In this document: positions 22,369 through 31,713 of the stretch, piece by piece | Layout of the letters: every line of letters starts with the position of its first letter | Position numbering within the stretch: the first letter of the stretch is position 1 | From: Halomonas sp. 328 | Lineage (GTDB): Bacteria > Pseudomonadota > Gammaproteobacteria > Pseudomonadales > Halomonadaceae | DNA length: 64,000 nucleotides | Direction of reading: 5' to 3' | Assembly (NCBI RefSeq): GCF_015645095.1 | Contig: NZ_JADOTW010000001.1 | Coordinates: forward strand, 1 to 64,000 | Notes under the pieces: model-generated | The model's input: the letters and a program-made list of their open reading frames with translations, nothing else | The model's database searches: none | What the model was told of the DNA's origin: nothing | Position numbers and translations under genes: made by a program

Positions 22369-23271
22369 CTATCTGCTCTCGGGGGCCGCCATGGCCGAGG
22401 CATGGGCCTCCTCGAGCAGCCAGCGTCGAAACAGCGCCATGCCGGCACTCTCGGGATGTGACTGCAGCCGGGTCAGCCAGTAGCTCCCCAGGGTCACCTG
22501 AATATCGAAGGGCTGGACGATCGCCCCGCTGGCCAGGTGGCGCTCGAACATGGGAATCGGTACCAGGGCCACCCCACTGCCTTGCACCACCGCCTCCATC
22601 ATGGCCAGGGAGGAGTCGAGCATCACGCTCTCGGGCAGCCGCCGGTAGGGGTCGACTCCCGCCGCGGCCAACCAGGTCTGCCACTCGTCGCTGCGAAAGG
22701 AGCGAAACAGCGTCTGCGTCAGTACGTCCGCGGGGCCGTGCAGTTCCCGAGCCACCCGAGGCGAGCAGAGCACGCTCAAGGGGGCCTCCATCAGGTGTAT
22801 CGCCGACTCGCCGTGCCAGGCACCGCTACCATAGCGAATGGCCATGTCATACCCCTCGGCGGCCAGCTCGACCCGGTTGTTATGGGTGGCGACCCGCACC
22901 TCGATAAACGGGAAACGCTGGTGAAAGTCGGCCAGGCGCGGCAGTAGCCAGCAGGCCGCGAAGGTACCGACGACGCCCAGCCTCAGGATCTCGCGGCGCG
23001 CGCCATCGGCCAGCGAGTCCAGGGTCTGGGCCAGGCGATCCAGCGCTTCGTTGAGGACCGGAAACAGCAGCTCGCCCTCTCCGCTGAGGCTCAGGCCACG
23101 GGGTAGGCGACGAAACAGCGCCACCCCCAGTTGCGCCTCGAGCTGTCGCACCTGGTGGCTGACCGCCGCCTGGCTGACACAGAGCTCATTGGCCGCGCCG
23201 GTAAAGCTGCCATGCCGTGCCGAGGCCTCGAAGGCACGCAGGGCGTTCAGGGGGAGTTGGTGTCGATGCAT
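22369..23271 (-). CDS. ampR: LysR-family regulator, AmpR-like
   Basis: 300 residues. The N-terminal HTH (LNALRAFEASARHGSFTGAA followed by NELCVSQAAVSHQVRQLE) is characteristic of the GcvA/AmpR branch of LysR regulators; the rest is the substrate-binding-like effector domain. It is divergent from a class C beta-lactamase gene across 139 bases, the classical ampR-ampC arrangement. In known systems AmpR senses murein recycling products (1,6-anhydro-MurNAc peptides versus UDP-MurNAc-pentapeptide) and induces ampC. Assignment rests on HTH sequence and context. Confidence 0.85.
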   Translation of the reverse strand: MHRHQLPLNALRAFEASARHGSFTGAANELCVSQAAVSHQVRQLEAQLGVALFRRLPRGLSLSGEGELLFPVLNEALDRLAQTLDSLADGARREILRLGVVGTFAACWLLPRLADFHQRFPFIEVRVATHNNRVELAAEGYDMAIRYGSGAWHGESAIHLMEAPLSVLCSPRVARELHGPADVLTQTLFRSFRSDEWQTWLAAAGVDPYRRLPESVMLDSSLAMMEAVVQGSGVALVPIPMFERHLASGAIVQPFDIQVTLGSYWLTRLQSHPESAGMALFRRWLLEEAHASAMAAPESR

Positions 23272-23410
23272 CTCAGCAACAAAATTAATTTGTATCAGGG
23301 GGTAAATTTCATCGATTGTGCCAGCTATGGTGCCTTTCTACACTCCCTCGGCCGTATCGGTCTCGCCGATGCATAAACTGGACTATCAGCTGCCCCAGGA
23401 GTTTCTTGCC
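23272..23410. promoter_or_regulatory. ampR-ampC divergent control region
   Basis: This 139-base intergenic stretch is AT-rich near ampR (AAAATTAATTTGTATC at about 23281-23296; TAAATTTCATC at 23304-23314). LysR-type T-N11-A sites are possible here, but I do not see one uniquely. AGGAG at 23398-23402 is the ampC ribosome binding site. Confidence 0.5.
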
Positions 23411-24562
23411 ATGCCACGCCGCCTACTGCCTCTCGTCCTCGCCCTTGCCGCCGGCTCGGCCCAGGCCGCCGTGCCCCCCTGCGGCTCCCCCACCCTGGAT
23501 GAGCAGGTGGCGGCCCTGATGAGCCGCCATGACATCCCCGGAATGGCCGTGGCGGTAGTGAGTCACGGCGAGCTGTGCGTCAGCCATTTCGGCGTGACCT
23601 CCCGCGATACCGGGGTCGCCGTGGGGGATGACACCCTCTTCGAGATCGGCTCGGTGACCAAGACCCTCACCTCCGTCCTCGCCGCCTGGGTGCATCAGCA
23701 GGGGGGCTTCGACTGGGGCGAGCGCGTTGCCAGCATCGAGCCCCGCCTGGCGGGCAACCCCGTGGGCGAGACTACCCTGGTCGAGCTGGCCACCTACACC
23801 GCCGGCGGCTTCCCCCTGCAATTCCCCGACGGGATCAGCCAGGACAACGTCCTCGACTACTACCGAAACTGGCAGCCGGCGTTTGCCCCGGGTAGCCAGC
23901 GTCTCTACTCGAACCCCAGCATCGGCCTGTTCGGCGAGCTGGCGGCGCGCCACCATGGCCTGCCCTACGGCGAACTGATGCAGGAGCGGATCCTGCCGAC
24001 CCTGGGTCTGGAACAGACCTGGCTCGAGGTACCGGAAGCCCGGCGCGGTGACTATGCCCAGGGCTATAACCGCGACGGTGACCCGTTGCGCCTCAACCCC
24101 GGCGTCATGGACGCCCAGGCCTACGGCATCAAGACCACGGCGGGCGATCTGGCCCGCTTCGTCCAGGCCAACCTGGCGGCCTACCACCAGGACGACCCCA
24201 TGTCCCGGGCTCTCCTGGCGACGCAACACGGCTATGCCGCCATCGGCGAGATGCACCAGGGCCTGAGCTGGGAGAGCTATGCCCTGCCGGTCTCCCTCGC
24301 CAGCCTCCAGGCCGGCACCACCGCCGAGATGGCGCTGGAGCCCCAGCCCGCCACCCTGCTCGCCCCCCCTCTCGACACCATAGGGGGCGACCCGCAGCCG
24401 GCACGCTGGTATCACAAGACCGGCTCCACCCATGGCTTCGGCGCCTATGCGGCTTTTATTCCGGCCCGGGAGCAGGGCATCGTGATCCTCGCCAACAAGG
24501 GCTACCCCAACGGCGAGCGCGTCGAGGCGGCCTGGCGGATCCTGGCGGCACTGGAGGAGTAA
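23411..24562 (+). CDS. ampC: Class C beta-lactamase (AmpC-type)
   Basis: 383 residues with a signal peptide (cleavage after AGSAQAA). All three active-site elements are present at class C spacing: S81-V-T-K84, Y166-S-N168 and K336-T-G338. HDIPGMAVAVV and FEIGSVTKTLTSVL are typical of the class. It hydrolyses beta-lactams in the periplasm. I chose the ATG at 23411 (AGGAG nine bases upstream); an earlier in-frame ATG would hide the signal peptide. Divergent ampR suggests induction by cell-wall fragments. Confidence 0.9.
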   Translation: MPRRLLPLVLALAAGSAQAAVPPCGSPTLDEQVAALMSRHDIPGMAVAVVSHGELCVSHFGVTSRDTGVAVGDDTLFEIGSVTKTLTSVLAAWVHQQGGFDWGERVASIEPRLAGNPVGETTLVELATYTAGGFPLQFPDGISQDNVLDYYRNWQPAFAPGSQRLYSNPSIGLFGELAARHHGLPYGELMQERILPTLGLEQTWLEVPEARRGDYAQGYNRDGDPLRLNPGVMDAQAYGIKTTAGDLARFVQANLAAYHQDDPMSRALLATQHGYAAIGEMHQGLSWESYALPVSLASLQAGTTAEMALEPQPATLLAPPLDTIGGDPQPARWYHKTGSTHGFGAYAAFIPAREQGIVILANKGYPNGERVEAAWRILAALEE

Positions 24563-24581
24563 GCCCCTCGCCTCGCGGGGC
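24563..24581 (+). terminator. Hairpin after ampC
   Basis: GCCCCTCG (24563-24570) pairs with CGCGGGGC (24574-24581) with one mismatch, immediately after the ampC stop and before a convergent ABC operon. It lacks a clear T-run. Confidence 0.45.
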
Positions 24582-24620
24582 GGGAGGCGTCATCGCAGGG
24601 GCGAATCGCCCACCAGCGTG

Positions 24621-25595
24621 TCACTCCCGATGCAGCCAGCAGGCACTGCGGTGCTGCGCGCCGACGTCGAAGTCCGGGGGATCGTCCCGGTCGCAGAGCC
24701 CGGCCATGGCGTGGGGACAACGGGGGTGGAAGCGACAGCCCCGGGGCGGATCGAGCAGGCTAGGCGGCTCGCCGGCGGGCAGCTCCCGCTGGCGGTGGGC
24801 ATTGGCGGCGTCCGGGTCGGCGATGGCCCCCAGCAGGGCCTGGGTGTAGGGGTGGCGGGGAGCGTCCAGCAACTCGTCCACCGGCGCCGACTCCACCAGG
24901 CGGCCGGCATACATCACGAAGATCCGCTCGGCGTAGTGGCGCACCGTGGAGAGGTCGTGGGTGATAAAAGCCAGGGTCAGGCGGCGTTGGCCCTGGATGC
25001 GCCGCAGCAGCTCGAGGATCTCCACCCGCACCGAGGCGTCGAGCATCGAGACCGGCTCGTCGGCGATCAGCAGCCGCGGCCCGAGGATCAGCGCCCGGGC
25101 GATCACCAGGCGCTGCTGCTGGCCGCCGCTGAGCATATGCGGGAACTTGCCGAGCAGCTCCTCCACCGGGGTCAGGTGCACCTCCTCCAGGGCGGCGCGA
25201 ATCCGCGCCTCCCGCTCGGCGCGCTTCACTCCCTGGATGATCAGCGGCTCGGCGAGGATGCGCCGCACATCGAGGAAGGGGGCGGTGGCACCGAAGGGGT
25301 CCTGCTGCACATAGCCGGCACTGGCCCGGTAGGCCTTGAGCTCGCGGCGGCGCAGGCCGCTGAGCTCGCGCCCAGCGAAGCGCACCTCGCCCTGGGTGGG
25401 GCGGTGCAGCCCCAGCAGGGTGCGCGCCAGGGTGCTCTTGCCGCAGCCGCTCTCGCCGACGATGGCCACCGACTCCCCCTCCGCCAGCGTCAGGGCCACC
25501 CGATCCACCGCCTGCACCGCCCCCAGGCGCAGGAAGCCCCATTGGCGCACCTCGAAGTGGACCGACAGATCCTCCACCTCCACCAGGGCGCTCAT
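24621..25595 (-). CDS. ABC transporter ATPase, OppF/DppF type
   Basis: 324 residues with Walker A GESGCGKSTLARTLLGLHRP, signature LSGGQQQRLVIARAL, Walker B LLIADEP and H-loop ITHDL. The C-terminal oligopeptide-type extension (PPSLLDPPRGCRFHPRCPHA) has the Cys cluster of OppD/F proteins, known in relatives to bind an iron-sulfur cluster. The Q-loop reads QQDPFGATAPFLDV. It is the last gene of the leftward five-gene operon and overlaps oppD by four bases. It energises import by the permeases upstream. Confidence 0.9.
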   Translation of the reverse strand: MSALVEVEDLSVHFEVRQWGFLRLGAVQAVDRVALTLAEGESVAIVGESGCGKSTLARTLLGLHRPTQGEVRFAGRELSGLRRRELKAYRASAGYVQQDPFGATAPFLDVRRILAEPLIIQGVKRAEREARIRAALEEVHLTPVEELLGKFPHMLSGGQQQRLVIARALILGPRLLIADEPVSMLDASVRVEILELLRRIQGQRRLTLAFITHDLSTVRHYAERIFVMYAGRLVESAPVDELLDAPRHPYTQALLGAIADPDAANAHRQRELPAGEPPSLLDPPRGCRFHPRCPHAMAGLCDRDDPPDFDVGAQHRSACWLHRE

Positions 25596-26584
25596 ACGCT
25601 ACCCTCCATACCACCCTTCATCCCCTCCTCCTTATGCAGCCAGCAACGTACCTTCTGGCGTGGGGCCGGGGCGAAGGCCGGCGGTAGCCGGGCGCAGTCG
25701 GCGAAACGTTGCGGGCAGCGCGCGGCGAAGCGACACCCCTGGGGCGGGTCGAGCAGGCTGGGGGGTTCGCCGGGGATCGCCCGGGGTCGCTCGCGCTGGC
25801 GAAGCCGGGGAACGCTGGCCATCAGCGCCTGGGCATAGGGGTGGCCCGGGGCGGTGAAGAAGGTGGCGGCATCGGCCACCTCCACCAGTTGGCCGGCATA
25901 CATCAGCGCCACCCGGTCGGCCAGCTCGCTGGAGGTGGCCACGTCATGGGTGATCAGGATAAAGCCGGTGCCGAGCTCTGCCTTGACCCGCTTGAGGGCA
26001 TTCATGATCCCGGCCTGGGTCAGCACGTCCAGGGCCGAGGTGGGCTCATCGAGGATCACCAGGGCGGGCTCCGCCACCAGCGCCATGGCCAGCACCGCCC
26101 GCTGGCGCATGCCGCCGGAGAGCTCGAAGGGGTAGCGGCGCAGGAAGTCGCCGGGCAGGCCCACCAGCTCGAAGACCTCGCCGGCCCGGGCCAGGGCCCG
26201 GCGGCGCTCCCAGCCCAGGTGCACCCGCAGCGGCTCGGCCACCTGCTCGCCCACCTTGACCACCGGGTTGAGGGCGTTCATGGAGGCCTGCATCACCAGC
26301 GCCAGCCCCTGCCACTGCACCTCCCGGCGAAAGGTCTCGTCGTCCAGGAGGTGCAGCTCGCGGCCATCCAGGGAGACCCGGCCGCCCAGGCCCCCGGCAT
26401 TGCGCGGCAAGAGCCGCATCAGGGCCCGGGCCAATGAGCTCTTGCCGCAGCCCGACTCCCCCAGCACCACCAGGGCCTCGCCACGCCCGACATCGAAGCT
26501 GACATCATCCACGGCGCGCATCACGCCGCCGCGGGTCTGGTAGTCGAGGGTCAGCCCCTCCACCTGGAGCAGGGTATCGGGCAT
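25592..26584 (-). CDS. ABC transporter ATPase, OppD/DppD type
   Basis: 330 residues. Walker A is LGESGCGKSSLARALMRLLP, signature LSGGMRQRAVLAMAL, Walker B LVILDEP, followed by TSALDVLTQAGIMNALKRVK and H-loop ITHDV. The C-terminal CRFAARCPQRFADC is the peptide-ABC Cys motif. The ATG at 26584 shares a base with the stop of the upstream permease gene (TGATG), so translation is coupled. It pairs with the OppF-type ATPase. Confidence 0.9.
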   Translation of the reverse strand: MPDTLLQVEGLTLDYQTRGGVMRAVDDVSFDVGRGEALVVLGESGCGKSSLARALMRLLPRNAGGLGGRVSLDGRELHLLDDETFRREVQWQGLALVMQASMNALNPVVKVGEQVAEPLRVHLGWERRRALARAGEVFELVGLPGDFLRRYPFELSGGMRQRAVLAMALVAEPALVILDEPTSALDVLTQAGIMNALKRVKAELGTGFILITHDVATSSELADRVALMYAGQLVEVADAATFFTAPGHPYAQALMASVPRLRQRERPRAIPGEPPSLLDPPQGCRFAARCPQRFADCARLPPAFAPAPRQKVRCWLHKEEGMKGGMEGSV

Positions 26585-27903
26585 CAGAGGTTCCTTAGCC
26601 GGGGGTTGAAGACCCGGTCGAGGGCGAAACCGAGCATGGCGAAGCCGAGCCCGGAGAGCATCAAGAGCGCCGCCGGGGCCAGCACCCAGTAGTAGTAGCC
26701 GTTGTAGAGGGCGCTCTGGGCCTGGGCATCGTTGAGCACCTTGCCCCAGGTAGGCAGCACCGGGTCGCCCAGCCCCAGCACCGCCAGCGACGCCTCGAGG
26801 AAGACGAAGGTGGGGATCAGGGTCACGAAGGTGGGGATCAGCACCGGCAGGATGCGCGGCAGCATGTAGCGCATCACGATGCGCAGGTGACTGGCCCCAT
26901 AGGCCCGGGCCGCCTCGATATAGGGGGCCTCGCGGATCGGCAGCAGCATGGCTCGGTAGGTCTTGATGCCGGCGCTGAAGATGCCAAGCAGCACCACCAC
27001 CCCCAGCATCAGCCAGATGCTGGTGGAGTAGAGGGTGCCCACCATCACCAGGATCGGTAGCAGCGGCAGGATCATATTGACCTCGGTGAGGCGCTGGATG
27101 AGCGCATCCACCCAGCCCCGGTACCAGACGCCGACGGCGGCGATCACCAGGGTGCTGAGGGTGGTGCCCACCGCCGCCACCAGGCCGAAGGCCAGGGCGA
27201 TCGGCGTGCCCCAGCGCAGCGCCAGGCTGAGGTCGCGGCGCTGGTGATCGGTACCGGCCAGGCCGTGCACCCGGCCATAGAGCCACAGCTCGCTCTCGAG
27301 TTCGGCGGCCGGATCGAAGAACACCGCCTCCAGGGTCAGGGTGTAGCGCCCCGGTACGAGCGCCTCGCCGTCCGGCCCGGCCAGCAGGCCGAAGTGAGCC
27401 GGCCGCCCCAGGCGCTGCTCCAGCGCGCGATCCTGGGAGAGCGCCACCCGGGTCTCGCCGACCAGGCGCCGGCTGCCGAGGGTGATCTCGCGCCCATCCG
27501 GGGTCTGCCAGCCAAGCCGCAGGAAGGCCGCCCGCTCGCTGTGTTGCGGGCGGAGAAAAAGGGCCAGCTCGCTGGGGAAGTCGTCGTAGGTGTAGTCCAG
27601 CTCGATGCGCTGGGTCAGGCGGCGCCCACCGGGGAAGGCCTCGCTTTCCCGCGTCTCGGCGCTCAGGCGCTCGCTGCGTGGCGCCCGGCCGGGGCTCAGC
27701 CAGTCGCTCCAGACCGGCCGCGCATTGACCGGCAGGTGCGCCTCGCCGCTGCGCCAGCTGGCCACCGCCTGGCCATAGGGCACCGTGGCCAGGGTGTGCA
27801 GGGCCAGGGCGACGAGCAGCAGGATCAGCGCCACCCCGGCCAGGGCCGAGGGGTAGCGGCGCAGTTCCGCCCAGGTTCCACGACGTCCTATCCCCAGGCT
27901 CAT
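26584..27903 (-). CDS. Peptide-type ABC permease (OppC/DppC) with large extracytoplasmic insertion
   Basis: 439 residues against ~290-300 for typical DppC. After TM1 (about 20-40) there is an extra ~180-residue extracytoplasmic, beta-rich segment (about 45-215). The usual GTD landmark (HGLAGTDHQRRDLSLALRWG) and five further helices follow. The cytoplasmic EAA loop reads EAPYIEAARAYGASHLRIVM. The insertion may dock the unusually large binding protein encoded by the same operon. The start at 27903 overlaps the end of the first permease gene. Confidence 0.85.
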   Translation of the reverse strand: MSLGIGRRGTWAELRRYPSALAGVALILLLVALALHTLATVPYGQAVASWRSGEAHLPVNARPVWSDWLSPGRAPRSERLSAETRESEAFPGGRRLTQRIELDYTYDDFPSELALFLRPQHSERAAFLRLGWQTPDGREITLGSRRLVGETRVALSQDRALEQRLGRPAHFGLLAGPDGEALVPGRYTLTLEAVFFDPAAELESELWLYGRVHGLAGTDHQRRDLSLALRWGTPIALAFGLVAAVGTTLSTLVIAAVGVWYRGWVDALIQRLTEVNMILPLLPILVMVGTLYSTSIWLMLGVVVLLGIFSAGIKTYRAMLLPIREAPYIEAARAYGASHLRIVMRYMLPRILPVLIPTFVTLIPTFVFLEASLAVLGLGDPVLPTWGKVLNDAQAQSALYNGYYYWVLAPAALLMLSGLGFAMLGFALDRVFNPRLRNL

Positions 27904-29003
27904 GTGCCACTCCTCCCCTCGCCGAGAATCCGCACCCGGGGGTCGAGCAGCGCATAGAGCAGGTCCAGCAGCAGCACGGTCACCGCCAGCAGGTAGGCGA
28001 AGATCACCACCCCGCCGATGATCACCGGGGTGTCGCGAAAGCCGATGGCCTGGAACAGCAGCGAGCCGAGCCCCGGCCAGTTGAAGACCTGCTCGAGGAT
28101 GATGGCGCCGCTCCACAGGCCGATCAGCATCAGCAGGAAGTTGGTGATGATCGGCGACAGGGTCGGGCGCAGGATATAGCGGCGCTCGATCAGCCGCGAC
28201 GGCAGCCCCTTGGCCCGGGCCATCTCCACGTAGTCCTCGCTGGCATGGATCAAGAAGAAGGTGCGCCAGGCGTAGATGGAGACGAAGATCGACGACAGGA
28301 ACATGGCCGCCACCGGCAGCAGCATATGGCGAGCCAGGCTCGCCGCGTACTCCAACCGGCTATCGGGGGGCGGCGCGGTGACCATGCCCCCCGGCGGCAA
28401 CAAGGGCACCAGGAAGGCGAAGGCGAGGATCAGGAAGATGCCGTAGAACCAGCCGGGCGCCGCCGAGCTGGGGGCCAGGGCGATCACCAGGCGATCGACA
28501 CCGCTGCCATAGCGCCGCGACAACCAGAGGGCGCTGCCCACCGCCGAGAAGAACACCAGCAGGTTGGCGGTGCCGAACAGCAGCAGGGTCGCCGGCAGGC
28601 GTTCGACGATGATCGCCCGTACCTGGCGGGAGCCGGCGTCGCTGTGCATCTGCTCGGCGCGTCCCAGGTCGAGGCGCATGGCCCGCTGCAGATAGTCGAC
28701 GCTGCGCAGGATAAAGGGCTCATCGAGGCGCAGCCGCTCCACCTCGAGTGCCACCCGGCGCTCCACCAGGGCGTTGCGCTCGGCGCTGGCCATCTCCTGG
28801 AAGGCGGGGTCGGCGCGCACCTGCTCGAAGGCCTCGCTGCGGATCTGCACCCGGCGCAAGTCGTCCACCTGGCCGCCCATATTGGCCACCACGATGGTCA
28901 GGTAGACGCCGATCAGCACCGTAACCAGCAGCGCCAGGGCCCGCTTGAGCAGATAGAGGGCGAGGTAGCGCAGATCCCTGCCCCAGGAACGACGCGGCAT
29001 CAT
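27900..29003 (-). CDS. Peptide-type ABC permease (OppB/DppB)
   Basis: 367 residues: TM1 (about 16-40), a ~100-residue periplasmic loop (VDDLRRVQIRSEAFEQVRAD and onward), then five helices with the EAA-type loop EDYVEMARAKGLPSRLIERR. The C-terminal region DLLYALLDPRVRILG is standard for OppB. The start at 29003 is a double ATG after GAGGAGGT. A second copy of this ribosome-binding/start segment lies 80 bases upstream (see 28985-29097). The stop overlaps the OppC start. Confidence 0.85.
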   Translation of the reverse strand: MMPRRSWGRDLRYLALYLLKRALALLVTVLIGVYLTIVVANMGGQVDDLRRVQIRSEAFEQVRADPAFQEMASAERNALVERRVALEVERLRLDEPFILRSVDYLQRAMRLDLGRAEQMHSDAGSRQVRAIIVERLPATLLLFGTANLLVFFSAVGSALWLSRRYGSGVDRLVIALAPSSAAPGWFYGIFLILAFAFLVPLLPPGGMVTAPPPDSRLEYAASLARHMLLPVAAMFLSSIFVSIYAWRTFFLIHASEDYVEMARAKGLPSRLIERRYILRPTLSPIITNFLLMLIGLWSGAIILEQVFNWPGLGSLLFQAIGFRDTPVIIGGVVIFAYLLAVTVLLLDLLYALLDPRVRILGEGRSGT

Positions 29004-29097
29004 GGGCGTACCTCCTCGGCAGGGGCCGCCAAGTCGCGCAGGTCCCTTTCCCGATCGGGTCGAGAGGAACGACGCGGCATCATGGGCGTATCTCCTC
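28985..29097. repeat. Tandem duplication of a translation-start segment (33 bp, 80 bp apart)
   Basis: The segments 28985-29017 and 29065-29097 are identical except for one base. Each contains, on the minus strand, GAGGAG followed by ATGATGCCGCGTCGTTCC. The right-hand copy overlaps the stop of the binding-protein gene and opens a 27-codon frame (MMPRRSSRPDRERDL...) that ends in a TGA overlapping the genuine permease ATG. Confidence 0.85.
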
Positions 29098-31599
29098 TGC
29101 ATCGGCCGGCAGGGTGGCGAAGAGGTGGCTGGCGAAGCTGGGTAGCGCTACCCAATGGCTGGTGAGGATAAATTCCAGGCGATTGGCGCCGGCGCCCAGG
29201 GCCGCGAGGGTCTCGGCGTCCAGGGTCAGGCCCCACTCGCCGTCGCCCAGCGGCCGGGGTGCGCCTTGTGCCATCAGCCGCCCCTGGCCATCGAAGAGCA
29301 GGTAGCGCACCCCCTCGAGGGCCGCCTCGGGATAGGGCTCGCCGGCCTGGGTCACCGCGAGGCGCACCTCGGCCGGCTCGCCGGGGGCCACCACCAGGGG
29401 CCCCTCGGTGGCGAGCTCCGGCAGCGCCGCCCGGCTCAGCGCCAGCCACTTGTCGGCCGGGTCGGGAAAGTCCGCGAAGCGCCGCAACACCAGGCTGCCC
29501 TCCAGGGGGTAGACCGCCGCCAGCTCGAAGGGGCCGTCGCCGACCCAGAAGTGCCCCCGGGCCGTGACCCAGTCGTCGAGGGCCACGAAACGCGCCTCGA
29601 CCTCCGCCTCCTCGACCCAGGGCGAGAGGGCCGCGGCGAAGGGCAGGCTATGGTGGGCCTGGGGGTGAGATCGAGCTTCGTCCAGGTAACGCCGGAGGAT
29701 CGCCAGGCTGGGCCCGGCCACCAGGTTGAGCCAGTCGATACCCCGGCGATCCGCCTGGTGGGAGGAGAAGGCCAGCTCGCCGTGGCGCTCGGCGAGAATG
29801 CCCAGGGCCAGGGTGTGCCAGGGCAGCGGCTGGGGCGCCCGAGCCGCCACCAGGGTCTCGGCGTCGGGGAAGGCCTGGTCGCTGTAGGCCTCGATGATCA
29901 GCGGCTCGGTGTCGAGGATGCGCCAGCCGCGGAAGTGCTGGCGGTAGGCCTCGAAGGTGGGCTGGTGGGCGGCATCGAACAGCGGACTCGCCTCGTCGGC
30001 CCGCTCGAAGGCGAGGATCCAGGGCAGCAGCAGGTCCGCCACCGAGCGCCGCGAGCCGTCATGCCAGCGCTGTTCCAGGTAGCCCGCCTCGTAGTGCAGC
30101 CGCACCCGGGTGCGGGCGCCGAGCCCCTCGGGGTGCGTCTCGCCCACCGTGACCAGGCGCCCCTCGCCGGCGTCCCAGGCGAGCCAGGCATCCTCGGGCA
30201 CGAGAATCCGCGCCTGGTGATCCAGGTTCAGCCAGTCGAGGCTGCGGGTCAGGGTAACGCCCTCGGCCACCGTCACCTCGGCATGACTCAGGCGCTGGGG
30301 GCGGTAGAGGCCGGTGTAGGGATCGGGCAGCAGCGGCGGGTCCGCCAGGGCCCGGGTGATCATGCGATCGAAGATCCAGTTGCTGCCGGCGATGGGGTTC
30401 CAGGGCTCGGTGAGCAGGCCCGGGGTACCGAAGACCATCTCGCCGCCCAGACGCTCCTCGTAGCGCAGAGTGTAGGGCCACAGCGCCGAGCCGGCCAGGC
30501 CGCCGGCCAGGTCCGCGGCCACCGAGACGTTGCTGGCCCGGGCCGAGACGCTGAGGCGATCCACCAGCCAGAGCCGTACCGAATCCTCCATCGCCAGTTC
30601 CAGGGCCCGGGCCATCAGCGCCTGGCGCTCGGCCCAGTCGGCGTAGTCACGGCGCTCCAAGCGCTCGGCCAGGGCATCGAACTCGGGGCTCGGGGCATAG
30701 GCCTGCCACAGCAGCTCGGCGCGCCCCCGGGGCGTGAAGAAGTCACTGAAGTTCTGGGCCTGGTCGCGCTGCATCACGATGGAGATCCAGCCACCGGTAT
30801 AGAGGTGCCACTGACCGGCGGCGGGATCGGAAGCGATCCATAGCCGCGAGGCCTCCTCGGCGTTGCGGTAGCGGCGCTCCACGGTGAAGCCGATATCCTC
30901 CAGTTGGTTGGCCAGGTAATCCCCCACCCGGCGCCGCTCGTCGTCGTTGCGGATCAGCAGGATCAGGGTCACCGGGGCCCCCCGGTAGCGCCAGCGCCCC
31001 GCCTCGAGGGTGGCGCCGAGGGCGCGCATTTCCCGAGCGATGGTGGCCTCGGCGGCCGCCGGGTCATGGGCGTAGCGAAGCTCCAGGGCGCGGGCGGTCT
31101 CGGCCAGGCGAGCGTAATCGGGAAAGGCGGTGCTGATCGGCAGCCAGCGGGGCACCGCCAGGCCGCCGTAGAGCTCCTCGGCGATATGCTCGCGATCCAC
31201 CAATCGGTGCAGGGCCTCGCGGATGGCCGGCACATGGAAGGGATTGAGGCGGCCATCGCGGAATTCGGGGCCCACCGGGTTGAGGGTCAACTCCACCGAG
31301 GAGCCATAGGCGAGATCGTAATCCGCCTCGGGGGTGTCACGCAGGCGGCGATAGACGGGAATGCTGCCGATGCCCTGGACGAAGGCCTGGTGGCTGCCGC
31401 TCGCCAGCAGCCCGGTGACCCGCCCCGGGTCGCTCTCCCGGGTGAAGACCAGGCGGTCGATCAGGGCGCCACGCCGCTCGGCCAGGGCCTCGGGTGTCGC
31501 CGGCTCGCCCTTCGACAGGGGCGCCCGGGACCCCGGCAACAGGGCCAGGCCCACCACCGCCAGCAACAGGGCCCCTGCCATGACTCCCCACTTGCCCAT
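29080..31599 (-). CDS. Very large family-5-like extracellular solute-binding protein
   Basis: 839 residues with an N-terminal hydrophobic signal (VMAGALLLAVVGLALLPGS). Family-5 (oligopeptide-binding) features include VPAIREALHRLVDREHIAEE and the LNPVGPEFRD region. Usual family-5 proteins are ~500-600 residues; this one has ~250 extra, including C-terminal beta-rich sequence (ELATEGPLVVAPGEPAEVRL and onward). It is the first gene of the operon, with GGGGGAGA before the ATG at 31599. The substrate is unknown; nickel, peptides or sugars are all possible for this class. Confidence 0.8.
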   Translation of the reverse strand: MGKWGVMAGALLLAVVGLALLPGSRAPLSKGEPATPEALAERRGALIDRLVFTRESDPGRVTGLLASGSHQAFVQGIGSIPVYRRLRDTPEADYDLAYGSSVELTLNPVGPEFRDGRLNPFHVPAIREALHRLVDREHIAEELYGGLAVPRWLPISTAFPDYARLAETARALELRYAHDPAAAEATIAREMRALGATLEAGRWRYRGAPVTLILLIRNDDERRRVGDYLANQLEDIGFTVERRYRNAEEASRLWIASDPAAGQWHLYTGGWISIVMQRDQAQNFSDFFTPRGRAELLWQAYAPSPEFDALAERLERRDYADWAERQALMARALELAMEDSVRLWLVDRLSVSARASNVSVAADLAGGLAGSALWPYTLRYEERLGGEMVFGTPGLLTEPWNPIAGSNWIFDRMITRALADPPLLPDPYTGLYRPQRLSHAEVTVAEGVTLTRSLDWLNLDHQARILVPEDAWLAWDAGEGRLVTVGETHPEGLGARTRVRLHYEAGYLEQRWHDGSRRSVADLLLPWILAFERADEASPLFDAAHQPTFEAYRQHFRGWRILDTEPLIIEAYSDQAFPDAETLVAARAPQPLPWHTLALGILAERHGELAFSSHQADRRGIDWLNLVAGPSLAILRRYLDEARSHPQAHHSLPFAAALSPWVEEAEVEARFVALDDWVTARGHFWVGDGPFELAAVYPLEGSLVLRRFADFPDPADKWLALSRAALPELATEGPLVVAPGEPAEVRLAVTQAGEPYPEAALEGVRYLLFDGQGRLMAQGAPRPLGDGEWGLTLDAETLAALGAGANRLEFILTSHWVALPSFASHLFATLPADAEEIRP

Positions 31600-31713
31600 C
31601 GGCGTCTCCCCCGGCCAGCCCTGTTACCACCCTAGCCGGCAACGGGATAACGGGGTTCAACGCTAGTGGGTGGCACCATTCACTCCACGGGCCCCCTGGG
31701 GAGAAAGTCACGC

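Noticed and set aside
29003-29083. 27-codon frame before the OppB-like permease as a functional small protein
   Set aside because: It is explained by duplication of the permease start segment; no evidence of conserved sequence. Kept only as a finding about the repeat.
29155-30843. 562-codon plus-strand frame inside the large binding protein
   Set aside because: Shadow of a minus-strand gene with signal peptide and family-5 features.
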